A DNA stretch of 37,703 bases from Verrucomicrobiota bacterium (GTDB lineage Bacteria > Verrucomicrobiota > Verrucomicrobiia > Palsa-1439): NCBI GenBank assembly GCA_016871575.1, contig VHCW01000045.1, positions 1-37,703 on the forward strand, written 5' to 3'. Under the pieces are notes generated by a model that saw only the letters and a list, made by a program, of their open reading frames with translations, did not search any database and was not told where the DNA came from. A program made the translations under genes and the position numbers. Below, one piece after another: positions 1 to 9,013 of this stretch. Position 1 is the first letter of the stretch. Each line of letters opens with the position of its first letter.

Positions 1-1
1 T

Positions 2-898
2 GCCACCAATTGGCTGAGTTCGGTCTGGATGGGCATGGTCGTCTATTTCGTGCTCGTCACGCTCGCCAGCGATTTGCTGCGGCTGATCATGTTCCGACAT
101 GTCTTCGATGGCCCGTCGGTGTCGGGTGCCGTCACGGCCATCGTCGTGCTGATCACCGTGTACGGCTTGATCGAAGCGCGGCGGGTCGGCGTGACGGAAC
201 TCCGGGTGCGCATGCCGAATCTGTCGAGCGACTTGCGCGTCGTCCAGATCTCGGATGTTCACATGGGATTGGTCGTGCGCGGCGCGCGGCTCGAACAGAT
301 CGTCAAGAAGGTCAACAGTCTCCAGCCCGATCTCATCGTCATCACCGGCGATCTGGTTGACGCGGAGGCGTTGCACATGGAAGACATGATTCCCCTGCTC
401 CGTCGGTTGAAGGCGCGGCACGGCGTCTTCGCCGTCACCGGGAACCATGAGTTCTTCGCGGGCGTCGGCAAGGTCGAGGCATTTCTCAAAGAGGCAAACG
501 TCACACTGCTGCGAAACCGCTCCGTCACCGTCGCCGGCGAATTGCAACTGGTCGGCCTCGACGATCCGTCTGCCTCTCGCTTCACCGGCGGGCAACCGCC
601 GCCCATCGCGGAGTTGGTCGAGCGCGGCAAGCCGACGATGCTGTTGTTGCACACGCCAGTTACCACGCTGGACCGGCTTCAGGCTGCCGGCATCCATCTG
701 CAACTCAGCGGACACACCCACCAAGGCCAGCTCTGGCCTTTCAATTACATTGTGAAATTGATCTACAAACATACGCCGTACGGCCTGTTCACCAACGACC
801 ACGCCACCATCTACGTCAGCCGCGGCGCGGGCACGTGGGGACCGCCCATGCGCGTTGCTGCGCCGCCGGAAATCACACTCATTACACTGGCACGATGA
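2..898 (+). CDS. Metallophosphoesterase, YkuE/YaeI-like, 5'-truncated
   Basis: Calcineurin-type metallophosphoesterase with a hydrophobic N-terminal segment. The frame is open to the window edge, so the ATG at 29 is probably internal and the true start lies upstream. The dimetal motifs appear in family order: SDVHMG (DxH), GDLVD (GDxxD), GNHEFF (GNHE), a later LLLHTP histidine and the C-terminal SGHTHQGQ (GHxH). Membrane-anchored relatives hydrolyse phosphodiesters or UDP/lipid pyrophosphates; the substrate here cannot be told. The stop overlaps the next start as ATGA, so the two genes are translationally coupled. Family is certain, substrate unknown. Confidence 0.9.
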   Translation, partial: ATNWLSSVWMGMVVYFVLVTLASDLLRLIMFRHVFDGPSVSGAVTAIVVLITVYGLIEARRVGVTELRVRMPNLSSDLRVVQISDVHMGLVVRGARLEQIVKKVNSLQPDLIVITGDLVDAEALHMEDMIPLLRRLKARHGVFAVTGNHEFFAGVGKVEAFLKEANVTLLRNRSVTVAGELQLVGLDDPSASRFTGGQPPPIAELVERGKPTMLLLHTPVTTLDRLQAAGIHLQLSGHTHQGQLWPFNYIVKLIYKHTPYGLFTNDHATIYVSRGAGTWGPPMRVAAPPEITLITLAR

Positions 899-1800
899 AC
901 ACACTTCTCGATTGGTTGCTCGCTCGATACCCCGACACGCCCCGGACGCGGGCAAAACAATGGATTGCCGCGGGCCGTGTCAGCGTTGCCGGTGTCGTCA
1001 TCCGCCAGCCGCACAAGCAACTTCCCGATCCGGGCAACACGCTCGCCTTGCTCGACCGAAACACCATCTCGCTCAACTGCGGCCCGAACGGCATGGCGAT
1101 TCACGAGAAGCTCATCCTTCTCCATCTCGACTCCTCGCTTGCCATCGTCAACAAAGCTGCCGGCCTGCTTTCCGTGCCCGCGCCCACCGGCGAAATCTCC
1201 GCGCAAGATATTCTCGCAGCGAAACTGCGCACGCTGCCGCCAGTGTATCGGCGGCTGGAGGCGCTCGTGGTGCATCGGATTGACTTTTACACCAGCGGCC
1301 TCTTTTGCATGGCGATGAACCCTTCGGCGCGCGCGAACCTGATCGAGCAGGTCAGCGAGCACACCATGCAACGCGAGTACATCGCCTTCGTGGAAGGCCG
1401 TCCCCGCCAGCCAAAGGGCACATGGCGTGATTGGTTGAAATTGAATCAAGACGAAACAGAACAAACCATCGTCACCGCCTCCACTGATGACGCGATGGAA
1501 TCCATCACCCACTACGAAGTGGTTGCCGAGTTCCCGCGCGCCGGCGTCGTGAAGTTGCGGTTGCGACTGGAGACCGGACGCCGCCACCAGATCCGCGTGC
1601 AGGCGACACACGCCGGTCTGCCGCTGGTGGGCGACCGCAAATACAATCGCCATCCCCGCTTGCGATTTCCGCGACAAGCTCTTCACGCCACATCGCTCGC
1701 GCTGACGCACCCGGAGTTGAATCGCCGCATGACGTTTACCGCGCCGTTGCCCGATGACCTTCGTCGGTTGGAAGACATGTTGAAACCAAGTCGAACATGA
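895..1800 (+). CDS. RluA-family pseudouridine synthase with S4 domain
   Basis: Converts uridine to pseudouridine in rRNA or tRNA. The 301-aa protein starts with an S4-like RNA-binding segment (residues 10-60, ending in VIRQPHKQLPDPG). The RluA catalytic motif HRIDFYTSG follows, with the nucleophilic Asp at residue 130; the usual Leu of HRLD is Ile. The C-terminal TGRRHQIRVQ...GDRKYN motif is intact. I chose the ATG at 895 because it overlaps the upstream stop (ATGA) and begins right at the S4 domain; upstream residues in the same frame do not look native. The target position in RNA cannot be predicted. Confidence 0.92.
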   Translation: MNTLLDWLLARYPDTPRTRAKQWIAAGRVSVAGVVIRQPHKQLPDPGNTLALLDRNTISLNCGPNGMAIHEKLILLHLDSSLAIVNKAAGLLSVPAPTGEISAQDILAAKLRTLPPVYRRLEALVVHRIDFYTSGLFCMAMNPSARANLIEQVSEHTMQREYIAFVEGRPRQPKGTWRDWLKLNQDETEQTIVTASTDDAMESITHYEVVAEFPRAGVVKLRLRLETGRRHQIRVQATHAGLPLVGDRKYNRHPRLRFPRQALHATSLALTHPELNRRMTFTAPLPDDLRRLEDMLKPSRT

Positions 1801-1842
1801 GCGCCGATGCGTTCACTGCAAGTCGCGGTGTTGAGCCACGAT

Positions 1843-3363
1843 TCAGAGCCACAACTGCCGGTCGAGGGAACGGTACTGGATCGCTTCACTGATGTGGTCG
1901 GGCTGGATGCGGGCGCTCCCGGCCATGTCGGCAATGGTGCGGGCGACTTTCAGGATGCGATCGTAGGCGCGAGCGCTCAGGTTCAACTCGGTCATCGCCA
2001 TCTTCAACAACTCCTGACAATCGTCATCCAGCGCGCAGTGCGCCTTGATCTCCTTGGGCGATAATCGCGCGTTGCACTTTCCCAATCTCTCACGCTGGAC
2101 GCTGCGCGCCTGCTCGACGCGCGCGCGAATCTTATCTGACGACTCGCCCGTGGCCTCGCCGGCCATCTCCTTGTATTTCACCGCCGGCACTTCGATGTGG
2201 ATGTCAATGCGGTCGAGCAACGGGCCGCTGATCTTGTTCCGGTAGCGCGTGATCATGTTCGGCGAACACCGGCATTCCTTCTTCGGATCCCCATAAAAGC
2301 CACAGGGACATGGGTTCATCGCCGCCACGAGCATGAAACTGGACGGAAACGTCATCGTGCCGGCGGCGCGAGAGATCACGACCTTCCCCTCCTCCAGCGG
2401 TTCGCGCAACGCCTCCAGCACGTCGCGGTGAAACTCCGGCAATTCATCAAGGAAGAGCACGCCGTTATGCGCGAGGCTGATCTCGCCGGGCGTGAGGTTC
2501 GACGAACCGCCGAGCAGTCCGGCGTTGCTCGTCGTGTGATGCGGCGAACGGAACGGACGCGTCGCCACCAACGCCTGCCCTTTGGCGAGGAGGCCGCTGA
2601 TGCTGTGAATCTTGGTGACTTCGAGCGCCTCCTCCAGTTCCAACTGGGGCATGATCGTCGGCATCCGTTTTGACAACAGCGTCTTGCCGCTGCCCGGCGG
2701 GCCGACCATGATGACGTTGTGGCCACCGGCGGCGGCCACCTCCAAGGCGCGCTTGGCCGACTCCTGTCCTTTCACATCAACAAAATCCGCGTCGTACCGG
2801 CGTTCCTGCTGGAAGATCAGCGCGGGATCTTCGCGCACGGGTGTAAGCTCACGCTTGCCGGACACAAAGTCGGCCACTTCACGCAACGTGCGGGCGGGAT
2901 AGACGTCCAAGCCCGCCACGACGGCTGCCTCGGCTGTGTTGTCTACCGGCACGATGATCCCGCGTTTGTTTTGCGCGCGCGCGCAAAGCGCAATCGGCAA
3001 CACGCCGTTGACGGAGCGGACTTCGCCGCTGAGCGCGAGTTCGCCGACAATGGCGTAGTCGCCAAGCTGCGGGGCGCTGATCTGCTCGGTAATCGCAAGG
3101 ATCCCAACCGCAATGGGCAGGTCAAAGCTCGGTCCTTCCTTCTTCACATCGGCTGGCGCGAGGTTGATCGTGGTGCAGCCCATGACGAATTTGTAGCCGC
3201 TGTTCTGGATGGCGGTGCGCACCCGGTCGCGGGATTCCTTCACGGCAGCGTCGGGAAGACCGACGATAATGACAGCAGGTTTGCCCATGCCGGAATTGAC
3301 TTCGATCTCGATGGGATACGCGTCAATCCCCAGCACCGCGGCAGAATGGACCTTGGCAAGCAT
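1843..3363 (-). CDS. comM: YifB/ComM family Mg-chelatase-like AAA+ ATPase
   Basis: 506-aa AAA+ protein of the Mg-chelatase-like family. In naturally competent bacteria ComM acts as a hexameric helicase driving branch migration during integration of transforming DNA. Seen: the N-terminal ChlI/Lon-like domain (residues 1-170, with [14 protein letters not shown]), Walker A GPPGSGKT at 221-228, Walker [12 protein letters not shown] near 300, and the conserved Cys-rich [10 protein letters not shown]...CRCSP insertion. Length is normal. It converges with the pseudouridine synthase gene and follows the kinase gene by 43 bp. A weak -10-like TGTAAG lies 8 nt before the ATG. No other competence genes are visible, so a role in transformation is inference. 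Confidence 0.93.
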   Translation of the reverse strand: MLAKVHSAAVLGIDAYPIEIEVNSGMGKPAVIIVGLPDAAVKESRDRVRTAIQNSGYKFVMGCTTINLAPADVKKEGPSFDLPIAVGILAITEQISAPQLGDYAIVGELALSGEVRSVNGVLPIALCARAQNKRGIIVPVDNTAEAAVVAGLDVYPARTLREVADFVSGKRELTPVREDPALIFQQERRYDADFVDVKGQESAKRALEVAAAGGHNVIMVGPPGSGKTLLSKRMPTIMPQLELEEALEVTKIHSISGLLAKGQALVATRPFRSPHHTTSNAGLLGGSSNLTPGEISLAHNGVLFLDELPEFHRDVLEALREPLEEGKVVISRAAGTMTFPSSFMLVAAMNPCPCGFYGDPKKECRCSPNMITRYRNKISGPLLDRIDIHIEVPAVKYKEMAGEATGESSDKIRARVEQARSVQRERLGKCNARLSPKEIKAHCALDDDCQELLKMAMTELNLSARAYDRILKVARTIADMAGSARIQPDHISEAIQYRSLDRQLWL

Positions 3364-3406
3364 GTCGTTCTCTTACACAAACCGACGGCACAAGTCGAAC
3401 CCGTTT

Positions 3407-4477
3407 TTATGCCAAATTGGCCACGACACGATTCATCTCCGGCTCCTGGGCAGCAATGGACTCGACGAGTCTGAACTGGGTGCGGCAACGGTCGAGGTTA
3501 TGGCCGTCGCGGTGCACCTTGAAATAGACGTCGCCCTGCAAGTAGTCGGTGAGGAAACGGACGCCGATTTCGAACGTGATGAGTGTGCCGGACGCGACCA
3601 GCAACGAACGCTCCGTCGGTGTAAGGAAACCGTTGGTCGCAGTGAGATAGCCGCTGGCGAGCGCCTCAAACAATTCCATCTCCATGTGAATCTTGCCGAG
3701 GTCGCGTTCATCTTCAGCGGCCCGGCAGGTGGCCGTGCGAACCATGTCGCCAAAATCGTACAGCGCAAGACCGGGCATCACGGTATCAAGGTCAATCACG
3801 CAGACGGCTTTGTTGGTTTTCTCATCAAGCAGGACATTGTTGATCTTCGTATCGTTGTGGGTAACTCGTTCCGGCAGGTTGGCGTCGAGAAGAATGTTGC
3901 AGAGCGGTTTATGTTCCAGCGCAAACTGGATTTCCATCTTGGCGTTCACGGCGCGGTGAACCGCATCCGCCCCGATGGCGCGCTCCAGCGCAGCGAATCG
4001 TTTCGGGGTGTGATGAAAATCCGGAATCGTCTCCAGCAACCGCGGCGGCGGAAAATCAGCGAGCAAACGCTGGAACTCGCCGAACGCCCGCGCGGCCTCG
4101 AATGCCTGTTGCGTTGTCTGGATCGTGTCGTAGCTGCGGGTGCCCTCGATGCAATGGTACGTGCGCCAGTAGTTGCCGTCTTCATCCCGGCAAAACGCCG
4201 CGCCATCGCGTGTTGGCACCAACGTCAATCCATGTCGCGCGGCGCGCGGGCCGAGTTTCTTCTTCAGATGGGCCGTCACGCGGGCGATGTTGTCCATCAT
4301 CGCCTCCGGATTGCGAAACACGTGGTGGTTGATCCGCTGGTGAACGTAGTGGATCACGGCGCCGTGGTGCTGGTAGGCGGCACGGTACGTGTCGTTGATG
4401 TGCCCGCTGCCCCACGTCTCCGCGCCGCAAAATTCGCCGTCAATCGCGAACTGCCCTGTGATGTATTCCAAACTCAT
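3407..4477 (-). CDS. APH-fold sugar kinase, N-acetylhexosamine 1-kinase (NahK)-like
   Basis: 356-aa aminoglycoside-phosphotransferase-fold kinase. The motif THNDTKINNV (catalytic Asp about 209), followed by VIDLDTVMPGLALYDFGD, is the pattern of bifidobacterial NahK. That enzyme phosphorylates C1 of GlcNAc, GalNAc or lacto-/galacto-N-biose-derived sugars with ATP; homologues are often mislabelled mucin desulfatase. The N-terminal GSGHINDTY is the glycine-rich nucleotide loop. The start overlaps the lutC stop by ATGA, so it is the last gene of the lutABC operon. Hexosamine phosphorylation is inferred from family resemblance; another hexose or amino-sugar is possible. Confidence 0.85.
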   Translation of the reverse strand: MSLEYITGQFAIDGEFCGAETWGSGHINDTYRAAYQHHGAVIHYVHQRINHHVFRNPEAMMDNIARVTAHLKKKLGPRAARHGLTLVPTRDGAAFCRDEDGNYWRTYHCIEGTRSYDTIQTTQQAFEAARAFGEFQRLLADFPPPRLLETIPDFHHTPKRFAALERAIGADAVHRAVNAKMEIQFALEHKPLCNILLDANLPERVTHNDTKINNVLLDEKTNKAVCVIDLDTVMPGLALYDFGDMVRTATCRAAEDERDLGKIHMEMELFEALASGYLTATNGFLTPTERSLLVASGTLITFEIGVRFLTDYLQGDVYFKVHRDGHNLDRCRTQFRLVESIAAQEPEMNRVVANLA

Positions 4478-5031
4478 CCGTTGATCAAATGGAGAGCCAA
4501 TCGTTTCGGCCCGTGCGCGCCGAGCACCAACACCTTTTCAATGTCCGCCGTGCGGCTCGGTCCGCTGATGACCGAGATGGTGCCCGGAAAATCGTTGCCA
4601 TAGCGCTCTCGCAACAATCCAAGCGCCGTGTCCAAGTCCAACACGATTTGCGAGCGTCGCGCCACGACCAGATGAACCGGCGGCAACGAGGACAACGCCC
4701 GTTCCTCCGCCGACCGGCAGGCAACGATGATCGAACCGGTCTGCGCCACGAGACATTCACACGCAGTCACGCCAAGATCCGCTTCACGCACAGAGGCATT
4801 ACCCGCACCCGCCAATTCGCTGCCGTCGGTGGCAATCTTCGCAAACCCGTCGAGAAATTCCGGTAGCGATTCGACGATTTCACCGCGCAACGCCGTGAAC
4901 TCCTCGCGGAACCGCGCCTCGGCCTCCCCGCTCAGCGGCCAGATGGCGGAAGCCGACGGCTCCGCTGGCCGCGGCGCTTTCACGCGCACGGCGTCACGAA
5001 CGCGACTCAGGATATTGTCACGCGCGCTCAT
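4474..5031 (-). CDS. lutC: LutC/YkgG-type lactate utilisation protein (LUD domain)
   Basis: 185-aa LUD-domain protein, third component of the LutABC L-lactate oxidising complex. Seen: the N-terminal helix MSARDNILSRVRDAV, the core GVTACECLVAQTGSIIV, and SLPPVHLVVARRSQIV followed by the ISGPSRTADIEKVLVLGAHGP ending typical of the family. The ATG at 5031 was preferred to longer starts because the first 92 residues of the long frame are out-of-frame lutB sequence. It overlaps the lutB stop by 14 bp and its own stop overlaps the kinase start. It is slightly shorter than many LutC proteins (200-240 aa), but the core is complete. Confidence 0.92.
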   Translation of the reverse strand: MSARDNILSRVRDAVRVKAPRPAEPSASAIWPLSGEAEARFREEFTALRGEIVESLPEFLDGFAKIATDGSELAGAGNASVREADLGVTACECLVAQTGSIIVACRSAEERALSSLPPVHLVVARRSQIVLDLDTALGLLRERYGNDFPGTISVISGPSRTADIEKVLVLGAHGPKRLALHLING

Positions 5032-6379
5032 TGGACCTCCACCAATCACGAAACGCCTGCCGGGGCGGATCGGGCAGATCGCGCCGTTCCGTCCAGAGCC
5101 GGGCCAACGGTTTGGCGATGCCCAGCCACATGCCGAGGCGGGCGAGTTTGCCGCCGAGCGCGTAGCAGCCCGGCGATTGCATCGCCCAACGCCAGATGCG
5201 AAACGCAAATCGTTGCAGCGGCGCGTCACAATGCCGCTGCACGCTGTTTCGCCGGTTGTGAAGAAGGTGATGATGAATCGGAATATGCGCGGGACAGACA
5301 TCGGCACACTTGCCGCACAGCGAACTGGCGTACGGCAAATGCGACCAATCCTCCCAGCCGCGCAGGTGCGGTGTGATCATCGAGCCGAGCGGCCCCTGAT
5401 ACGTCGTCCCGTAACTGTGGCCGCCAACCGTGCGATACACGGGACACGCATTCAGGCACGCGCCGCAACGAATGCAGTGGAGCGCGTCCCGTTGCTCCAC
5501 GTCGGCGAGCAGTTTGGTGCGTCCGTTGTCGAGCAGGATGACGTGGAAATTCTCCGAGCCGCCGATGAGCGTGTTATAGACGGTGAGAAACTGCCCGGTG
5601 CCGCGCGTGGCCAGCAACGGCCAGAACAACGCGAGGTCTTCGAGTCGCGGCACCAGCTTTTCGATGCCGACGATGGCAACGTGAAGGCGCGGCAGCGCCG
5701 TTGTCAGGCGCCCGTTTCCTTCATTGGTGCACAACCCAATCATGCCGGGATTGGCCACGGCAAAGTTGGCGCCGCTGATCCCCATGTCCGCGCTGAGGAA
5801 TTCCCGGCGCAGTTTCTCGCGCGCGATGCCGGCGAGTTGTTCGGCCGTGGCATCGAGCGGGGTGCCGAATTTCTCGTTGAACGTTCGAGCAATCTGTTCG
5901 CGGTTCAAGTGCATCACGGGCGTGACGATGTGATACGGCGGTTCGCCGCGAAGCTGGCAGATGTACTCGCCCAGGTCGGTCTCCAACACCGTCACACCGG
6001 CGGACTCCAGCGCGGGGTTGAGATGGATTTCCTCCGTGACCATGGACTTCGCCTTCACCACTTTGCGAACGCCGTGCTGGCGGGCAAGCGACACCACGAG
6101 TTCCGAGGCCTCGGCGCCGGTCTCGGCCCAGTGGACGTGGCCGCCGCGGGCGATGACGTTGCGCTCGAACTCTTCGAGGTAACGGTCGAGGTGGTTCATC
6201 ACCTCCCACTTGATGGCGGCGGCTCGACGGCGCGCCGTCTCCCAATCGGCGAACCGCGCAAGGCCGCGCGCCACGGCGGCGTGATAGGTGGCCGTGTTTT
6301 TGCCGACAATGGCACGGTGACGCAGGTCAAAAGCTTTCGCATCGGTGGCGCGACGGAACTGAAGCGCATTGGCGTTCAT
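5018..6379 (-). CDS. lutB: LutB/YkgF-type lactate utilisation iron-sulfur protein
   Basis: 453-aa protein with an N-terminal LUD domain and a C-terminal ferredoxin-like region with two Fe-S motifs: CIRCGACLNACP and CGKCADVCP. Characteristic stretches include KAKSMVTEEIHLN, TDLGEYICQL, GNGRL and the HIPIHHHLLHNRR segment. With LutA and LutC it forms the cytoplasmic or membrane-associated L-lactate dehydrogenase that feeds electrons to the respiratory chain. The start at 6379 overlaps the lutA stop by ATGA; the long upstream extension of the open frame is antisense-like and was discarded. Confidence 0.94.
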   Translation of the reverse strand: MNANALQFRRATDAKAFDLRHRAIVGKNTATYHAAVARGLARFADWETARRRAAAIKWEVMNHLDRYLEEFERNVIARGGHVHWAETGAEASELVVSLARQHGVRKVVKAKSMVTEEIHLNPALESAGVTVLETDLGEYICQLRGEPPYHIVTPVMHLNREQIARTFNEKFGTPLDATAEQLAGIAREKLRREFLSADMGISGANFAVANPGMIGLCTNEGNGRLTTALPRLHVAIVGIEKLVPRLEDLALFWPLLATRGTGQFLTVYNTLIGGSENFHVILLDNGRTKLLADVEQRDALHCIRCGACLNACPVYRTVGGHSYGTTYQGPLGSMITPHLRGWEDWSHLPYASSLCGKCADVCPAHIPIHHHLLHNRRNSVQRHCDAPLQRFAFRIWRWAMQSPGCYALGGKLARLGMWLGIAKPLARLWTERRDLPDPPRQAFRDWWRSNERA

Positions 6380-7074
6380 GTGCAGGCCAAGACCTCCGCA
6401 AGATGTTTCGTTTGCACGGGGAGATTCCGGCGGCGCAGCCAGCCGCCAATCTGCATCAGGCAACTGGAGTCCACACTCACAACGTACTGCGCGCCGGTGG
6501 CGACGATGGATTGGCATTTCACGTCGTCCATCGCGGTCGAGATGGTCGGGAACTTCACGGAGAACGTCCCGCCAAAACCGCAACAGGTCTCCGCCTCGGT
6601 CATCTCGATCAGTTCCAACCCTTGCACGGCATACAGAAGTTTGCGCGGCTCCTCTTTCAGGCGGAGTTCGCGCAGCGTGTGACACGAATCGTGATACGTG
6701 ACTTTCGCGGGAAACTTCGCGCCGACATCGGTGACGCCCAGTTTCTTCACCAGGAACTCGGAGAACTCGAACGTGTTGGCGCTGGCGCGACGCACTTCGC
6801 CAAGCAATTCAGGGTAGAAATTGCGCACCATCGCCGTGCAGGAGCCGGAGGGGCTGACAATGGCTTCGTACCCGTCGAAGATGTCGCAGTATCGTTTCGC
6901 CAGCGTCCGGGCTTCGTCCCAGTAGCCGGTATTGAAGGCCGGCTGACCGCAACAGGTTTGCTCCGATGGAAAACAGACCTCGACACCGACCCGGCGCAGG
7001 ACGGCAACCATCGCTTTCCCGACCTCAGGATAAAACTGGTCCACAAAACACGGAATGAACAGGGCGACACGCAT
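6376..7074 (-). CDS. lutA: LutA/YkgE-type (Fe)-S oxidoreductase
   Basis: 232-aa protein with two cysteine-rich CCG domains: TCCGQPAFNTGY near residue 45 and ETCCGFGGTFSVKFP near residue 170, preceded by the CFVDQFYPEVG and SGSCTAMV/HDSCHTLREL cysteines. These CCG motifs bind the noncubane Fe-S clusters of heterodisulfide-reductase-like subunits. It leads the lutA-lutB-lutC-kinase operon, with overlapping stop/start pairs throughout. A promoter lies directly upstream with its -10 box 8 nt before the ATG and there is no Shine-Dalgarno, so the mRNA should be essentially leaderless. No LutR or LldR regulator or lactate permease is present in the window. Confidence 0.94.
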   Translation of the reverse strand: MRVALFIPCFVDQFYPEVGKAMVAVLRRVGVEVCFPSEQTCCGQPAFNTGYWDEARTLAKRYCDIFDGYEAIVSPSGSCTAMVRNFYPELLGEVRRASANTFEFSEFLVKKLGVTDVGAKFPAKVTYHDSCHTLRELRLKEEPRKLLYAVQGLELIEMTEAETCCGFGGTFSVKFPTISTAMDDVKCQSIVATGAQYVVSVDSSCLMQIGGWLRRRNLPVQTKHLAEVLACT

Positions 7075-7082
7075 TAGTATTG

Positions 7083-7111
7083 AAAGTACGGGTTTGCGCT
7101 CGTGCAAACAA
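7083..7111 (-). promoter_or_regulatory. Sigma70-like promoter of lutA operon
   Basis: Reading leftward, TTGTTT (7106-7111), 17-bp spacer, TACTTT (7083-7088). Only 8 nt separate the -10 box from the lutA ATG, so transcription should begin at or next to the start codon. Confidence 0.6.
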
Positions 7112-7120
7112 GCGGGAAGT

Positions 7121-8098
7121 TCAACGCGATGCCGCCCCCACCGGCACGACCAGTCGCAGGCCATACACGACGCCACGGTATCCAAGCGCAGGCCGGCCGC
7201 GGTATGCGGAGCGAACATAAGATGCGCTGCTGTACCAGGATCCGCCCCGCGCGACGCGGTTCGTTGTGCCGCCTTCGATCCATGCGCTGCCATCGGTCGG
7301 CGCTCCTTCATAGGTGCCGTGATAAAAATCCTGACACCATTCCCAGACATTGCCGTGCATGTCATACAACCCCCACGCGTTCGGCTTCTTCTGGCCAACG
7401 GCATGCGGGCGCCCGGTCTCGTTGCCGATGTACCACGCGTATTCCCGCAGGACCGTCTCGCTGTTTCCGAAACAGTAATCATTGGTGCTGCCAGCCCGGC
7501 AGGCATATTCCCACTCCGCCTCCGTCGGGAACCGAAACGCACGGCCGGGAACCTTCTTGTTCAACTTCGCCAGAAAATCCCGGCAATCCTCCCAGTTCAC
7601 CTGCTCGACGGGATTTTTCGGGTCCTTGAAGTAGCTCGGGTTGTCGCCCATGATCTGTTCCCATTGCTCTTGCGTAACTTCATGCTTGCCCATGTAAAAC
7701 GGCTTTGCAATCGTCACCTCACGAACCGGCTTCTCATTGTCGGACCTCGTTGATCCCATCATGAACGTGCCGGGACGAACCGCCACAAACTCCATCTTCA
7801 CACCGCCGCCAAGATCCACCGTGAGATTCATCTTCGGCCCCGGCAACCCGCCCACGCGTTCCCGGAACCTGGCCATGCGCGCGTCCTTCGGAATCAACGC
7901 CTCCAACTCCGCCAACATGTCGCCGGCGACAAATTTGTCCTTGGCAGCGATGGCCGTTTCCAGTCGCGTGATGAGGGGAGCGGCCTTGAGCATGACGGGG
8001 TCGGGTTTGGTTTGTGCCTGACTGGCAAGGGCGAACCCGCTGAGCGCGACCACTGCAAGACCAACGCGAGCACCGGCAAATAGCGAAGGATATTTCAT
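7121..8098 (-). CDS. Exported SUMF1/FGE-sulfatase-domain protein lacking catalytic cysteines
   Basis: 325-aa protein with a signal peptide (about residues 1-29, ending ALASQAQ), a helical linker (30-85) and a formylglycine-generating-enzyme-type domain (about 95-325). Landmarks are PGTFMMGS, KPFYMGKHEVTQEQW, FRFPTEAEWEYACRAG, WGLYDMHGNVWEWCQD and RVARGGSW. True FGE has paired Cys after GGSW; here that place reads YSSASYVRSAYR with no Cys, and the closing GFR motif is GLR. It is therefore unlikely to make formylglycine; related domains bind sugars or mediate surface interactions. The ATG at 8098 was preferred to 8116 because the latter lies inside the -10 box. Confidence 0.85.
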   Translation of the reverse strand: MKYPSLFAGARVGLAVVALSGFALASQAQTKPDPVMLKAAPLITRLETAIAAKDKFVAGDMLAELEALIPKDARMARFRERVGGLPGPKMNLTVDLGGGVKMEFVAVRPGTFMMGSTRSDNEKPVREVTIAKPFYMGKHEVTQEQWEQIMGDNPSYFKDPKNPVEQVNWEDCRDFLAKLNKKVPGRAFRFPTEAEWEYACRAGSTNDYCFGNSETVLREYAWYIGNETGRPHAVGQKKPNAWGLYDMHGNVWEWCQDFYHGTYEGAPTDGSAWIEGGTTNRVARGGSWYSSASYVRSAYRGRPALGYRGVVYGLRLVVPVGAASR

Positions 8099-8111
8099 AA
8101 TGTGTTTGTGC

Positions 8112-8141
8112 AGCATACCGGCAGCCCATCCGAAAGCGCAA
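8112..8141 (-). promoter_or_regulatory. Promoter of the SUMF1-domain gene
   Basis: Leftward TTGCGC (8136-8141), 18-bp spacer, TATGCT (8112-8117). The -10 box ends 13 nt before the ATG at 8098, predicting a leader of about 6 nt without Shine-Dalgarno. Confidence 0.45.
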
Positions 8142-8172
8142 GCGGCAATTCCGTTTTGCCGCCAATGCCGGT

Positions 8173-8976
8173 TCAACTTTCCAAGGCAACGGGATTGGTG
8201 AGGACACCGATGTTTTCGATTTCCACGGCCACGATGTCGCCCAACTCCAAGTAACGTGGCGGCGTGCGCGCCATGCCGACGCCGCTCGGCGTGCCCGTGA
8301 AGATCACGGTGCCGGGCAACAACGTGGTGCTGCCGCTGAGGAATTCGATCAGCCGCGGCACATCGAAGATCATGTCGCTGGTATTGTTCTCCTGGAGCAC
8401 CTCGCCGTTCAGCAACGTGCGAATGCGAAGCGTGTTGGGATCGGGAATCTCGTCCGCCGTGACCAGGCAAGGCCCCAACGGCGCGAACGTGTCGAATGAT
8501 TTCGCCCGGCACCACTGGCCGCCGCTGCGGCGTTTCTGCCAGTCGCGGGCGCTGACGTCGTTGCCACAGGTGTAACCGAGCACATACTGAAGCGCTTTGT
8601 CGCGCGAAACATTCTTGCACCGTTTCCCGATCACCACCACCAACTCGCACTCGTAATCCACCTCGTCGCTGCGCAACTGTCGCGGAATCAGGATGGGGTC
8701 ATCCGGATGCTGCACCGCCGCAATGTTCTTCATGAACAACACGGGATAATCCGGGATTGGCGCGCTGGTTTCCGCCGCATGCTGCCGGTAATTCAAGCCG
8801 ATGGCGAAGATCGCCACCGGCCCGACGGGGGCCAGCCGTTTGCGCACATCGGCGACTGCAGCCGTCACTCGCCACTCCCCGAAAACATCGCCGTCAATGT
8901 GACGGGCCGATCCGTCGGCTTGCTCCGCCGCAAACCCAACCTGTCCGCGGGCATCTTGATATCGGATGATTTTCAT
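8173..8976 (-). CDS. Fumarylacetoacetate hydrolase-family protein
   Basis: 267-aa enzyme of the FAH superfamily, which splits or isomerises C-C bonds in 2-oxo/2,4-dioxo acids (2-hydroxyhepta-2,4-dienedioate isomerase, fumarylpyruvate hydrolase, oxaloacetate decarboxylase, 2,4-diketo-deoxysugar acid hydrolase). Seen: FAIGLNYRQHA, the metal-binding DEVDYECELVVVIGK (Glu-x-Glu and later Asp), GYTCGNDVSARDWQ, KSFDTFAPLGP, and FTGTPSGVGMAR. It is of the short single-domain type. It stands alone and is divergent from the Rrf2 operon, so context does not identify the substrate. The 8976 start is supported by a strong promoter ending 8 nt upstream. Confidence 0.93.
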   Translation of the reverse strand: MKIIRYQDARGQVGFAAEQADGSARHIDGDVFGEWRVTAAVADVRKRLAPVGPVAIFAIGLNYRQHAAETSAPIPDYPVLFMKNIAAVQHPDDPILIPRQLRSDEVDYECELVVVIGKRCKNVSRDKALQYVLGYTCGNDVSARDWQKRRSGGQWCRAKSFDTFAPLGPCLVTADEIPDPNTLRIRTLLNGEVLQENNTSDMIFDVPRLIEFLSGSTTLLPGTVIFTGTPSGVGMARTPPRYLELGDIVAVEIENIGVLTNPVALES

Positions 8977-8984
8977 GGGCCGAC

Positions 8985-9013
8985 AGAATACCCGCCGGCA
9001 GGTTGTTTGACAA
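8985..9013 (-). promoter_or_regulatory. Promoter of FAH-family gene
   Basis: Leftward TTGTCA (9008-9013), 17-bp spacer, TATTCT (8985-8990), close to consensus. The -10 box lies 8 nt before the ATG at 8976, with no Shine-Dalgarno, so a leaderless transcript is predicted. Confidence 0.65.

Noticed and set aside
4727-6682. Long open frame (651 codons) on the plus strand
   Set aside because: It is the antisense shadow of lutB/lutC, whose products have full family motifs; the plus-strand product has none.
7121-8098. True formylglycine-generating enzyme
   Set aside because: The catalytic cysteines after GGSW are missing and no sulfatase gene is adjacent.
8098-8116. Alternative upstream start of the SUMF1-domain gene at 8116
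   Set aside because: That ATG lies within the predicted -10 box and would precede the transcription start.
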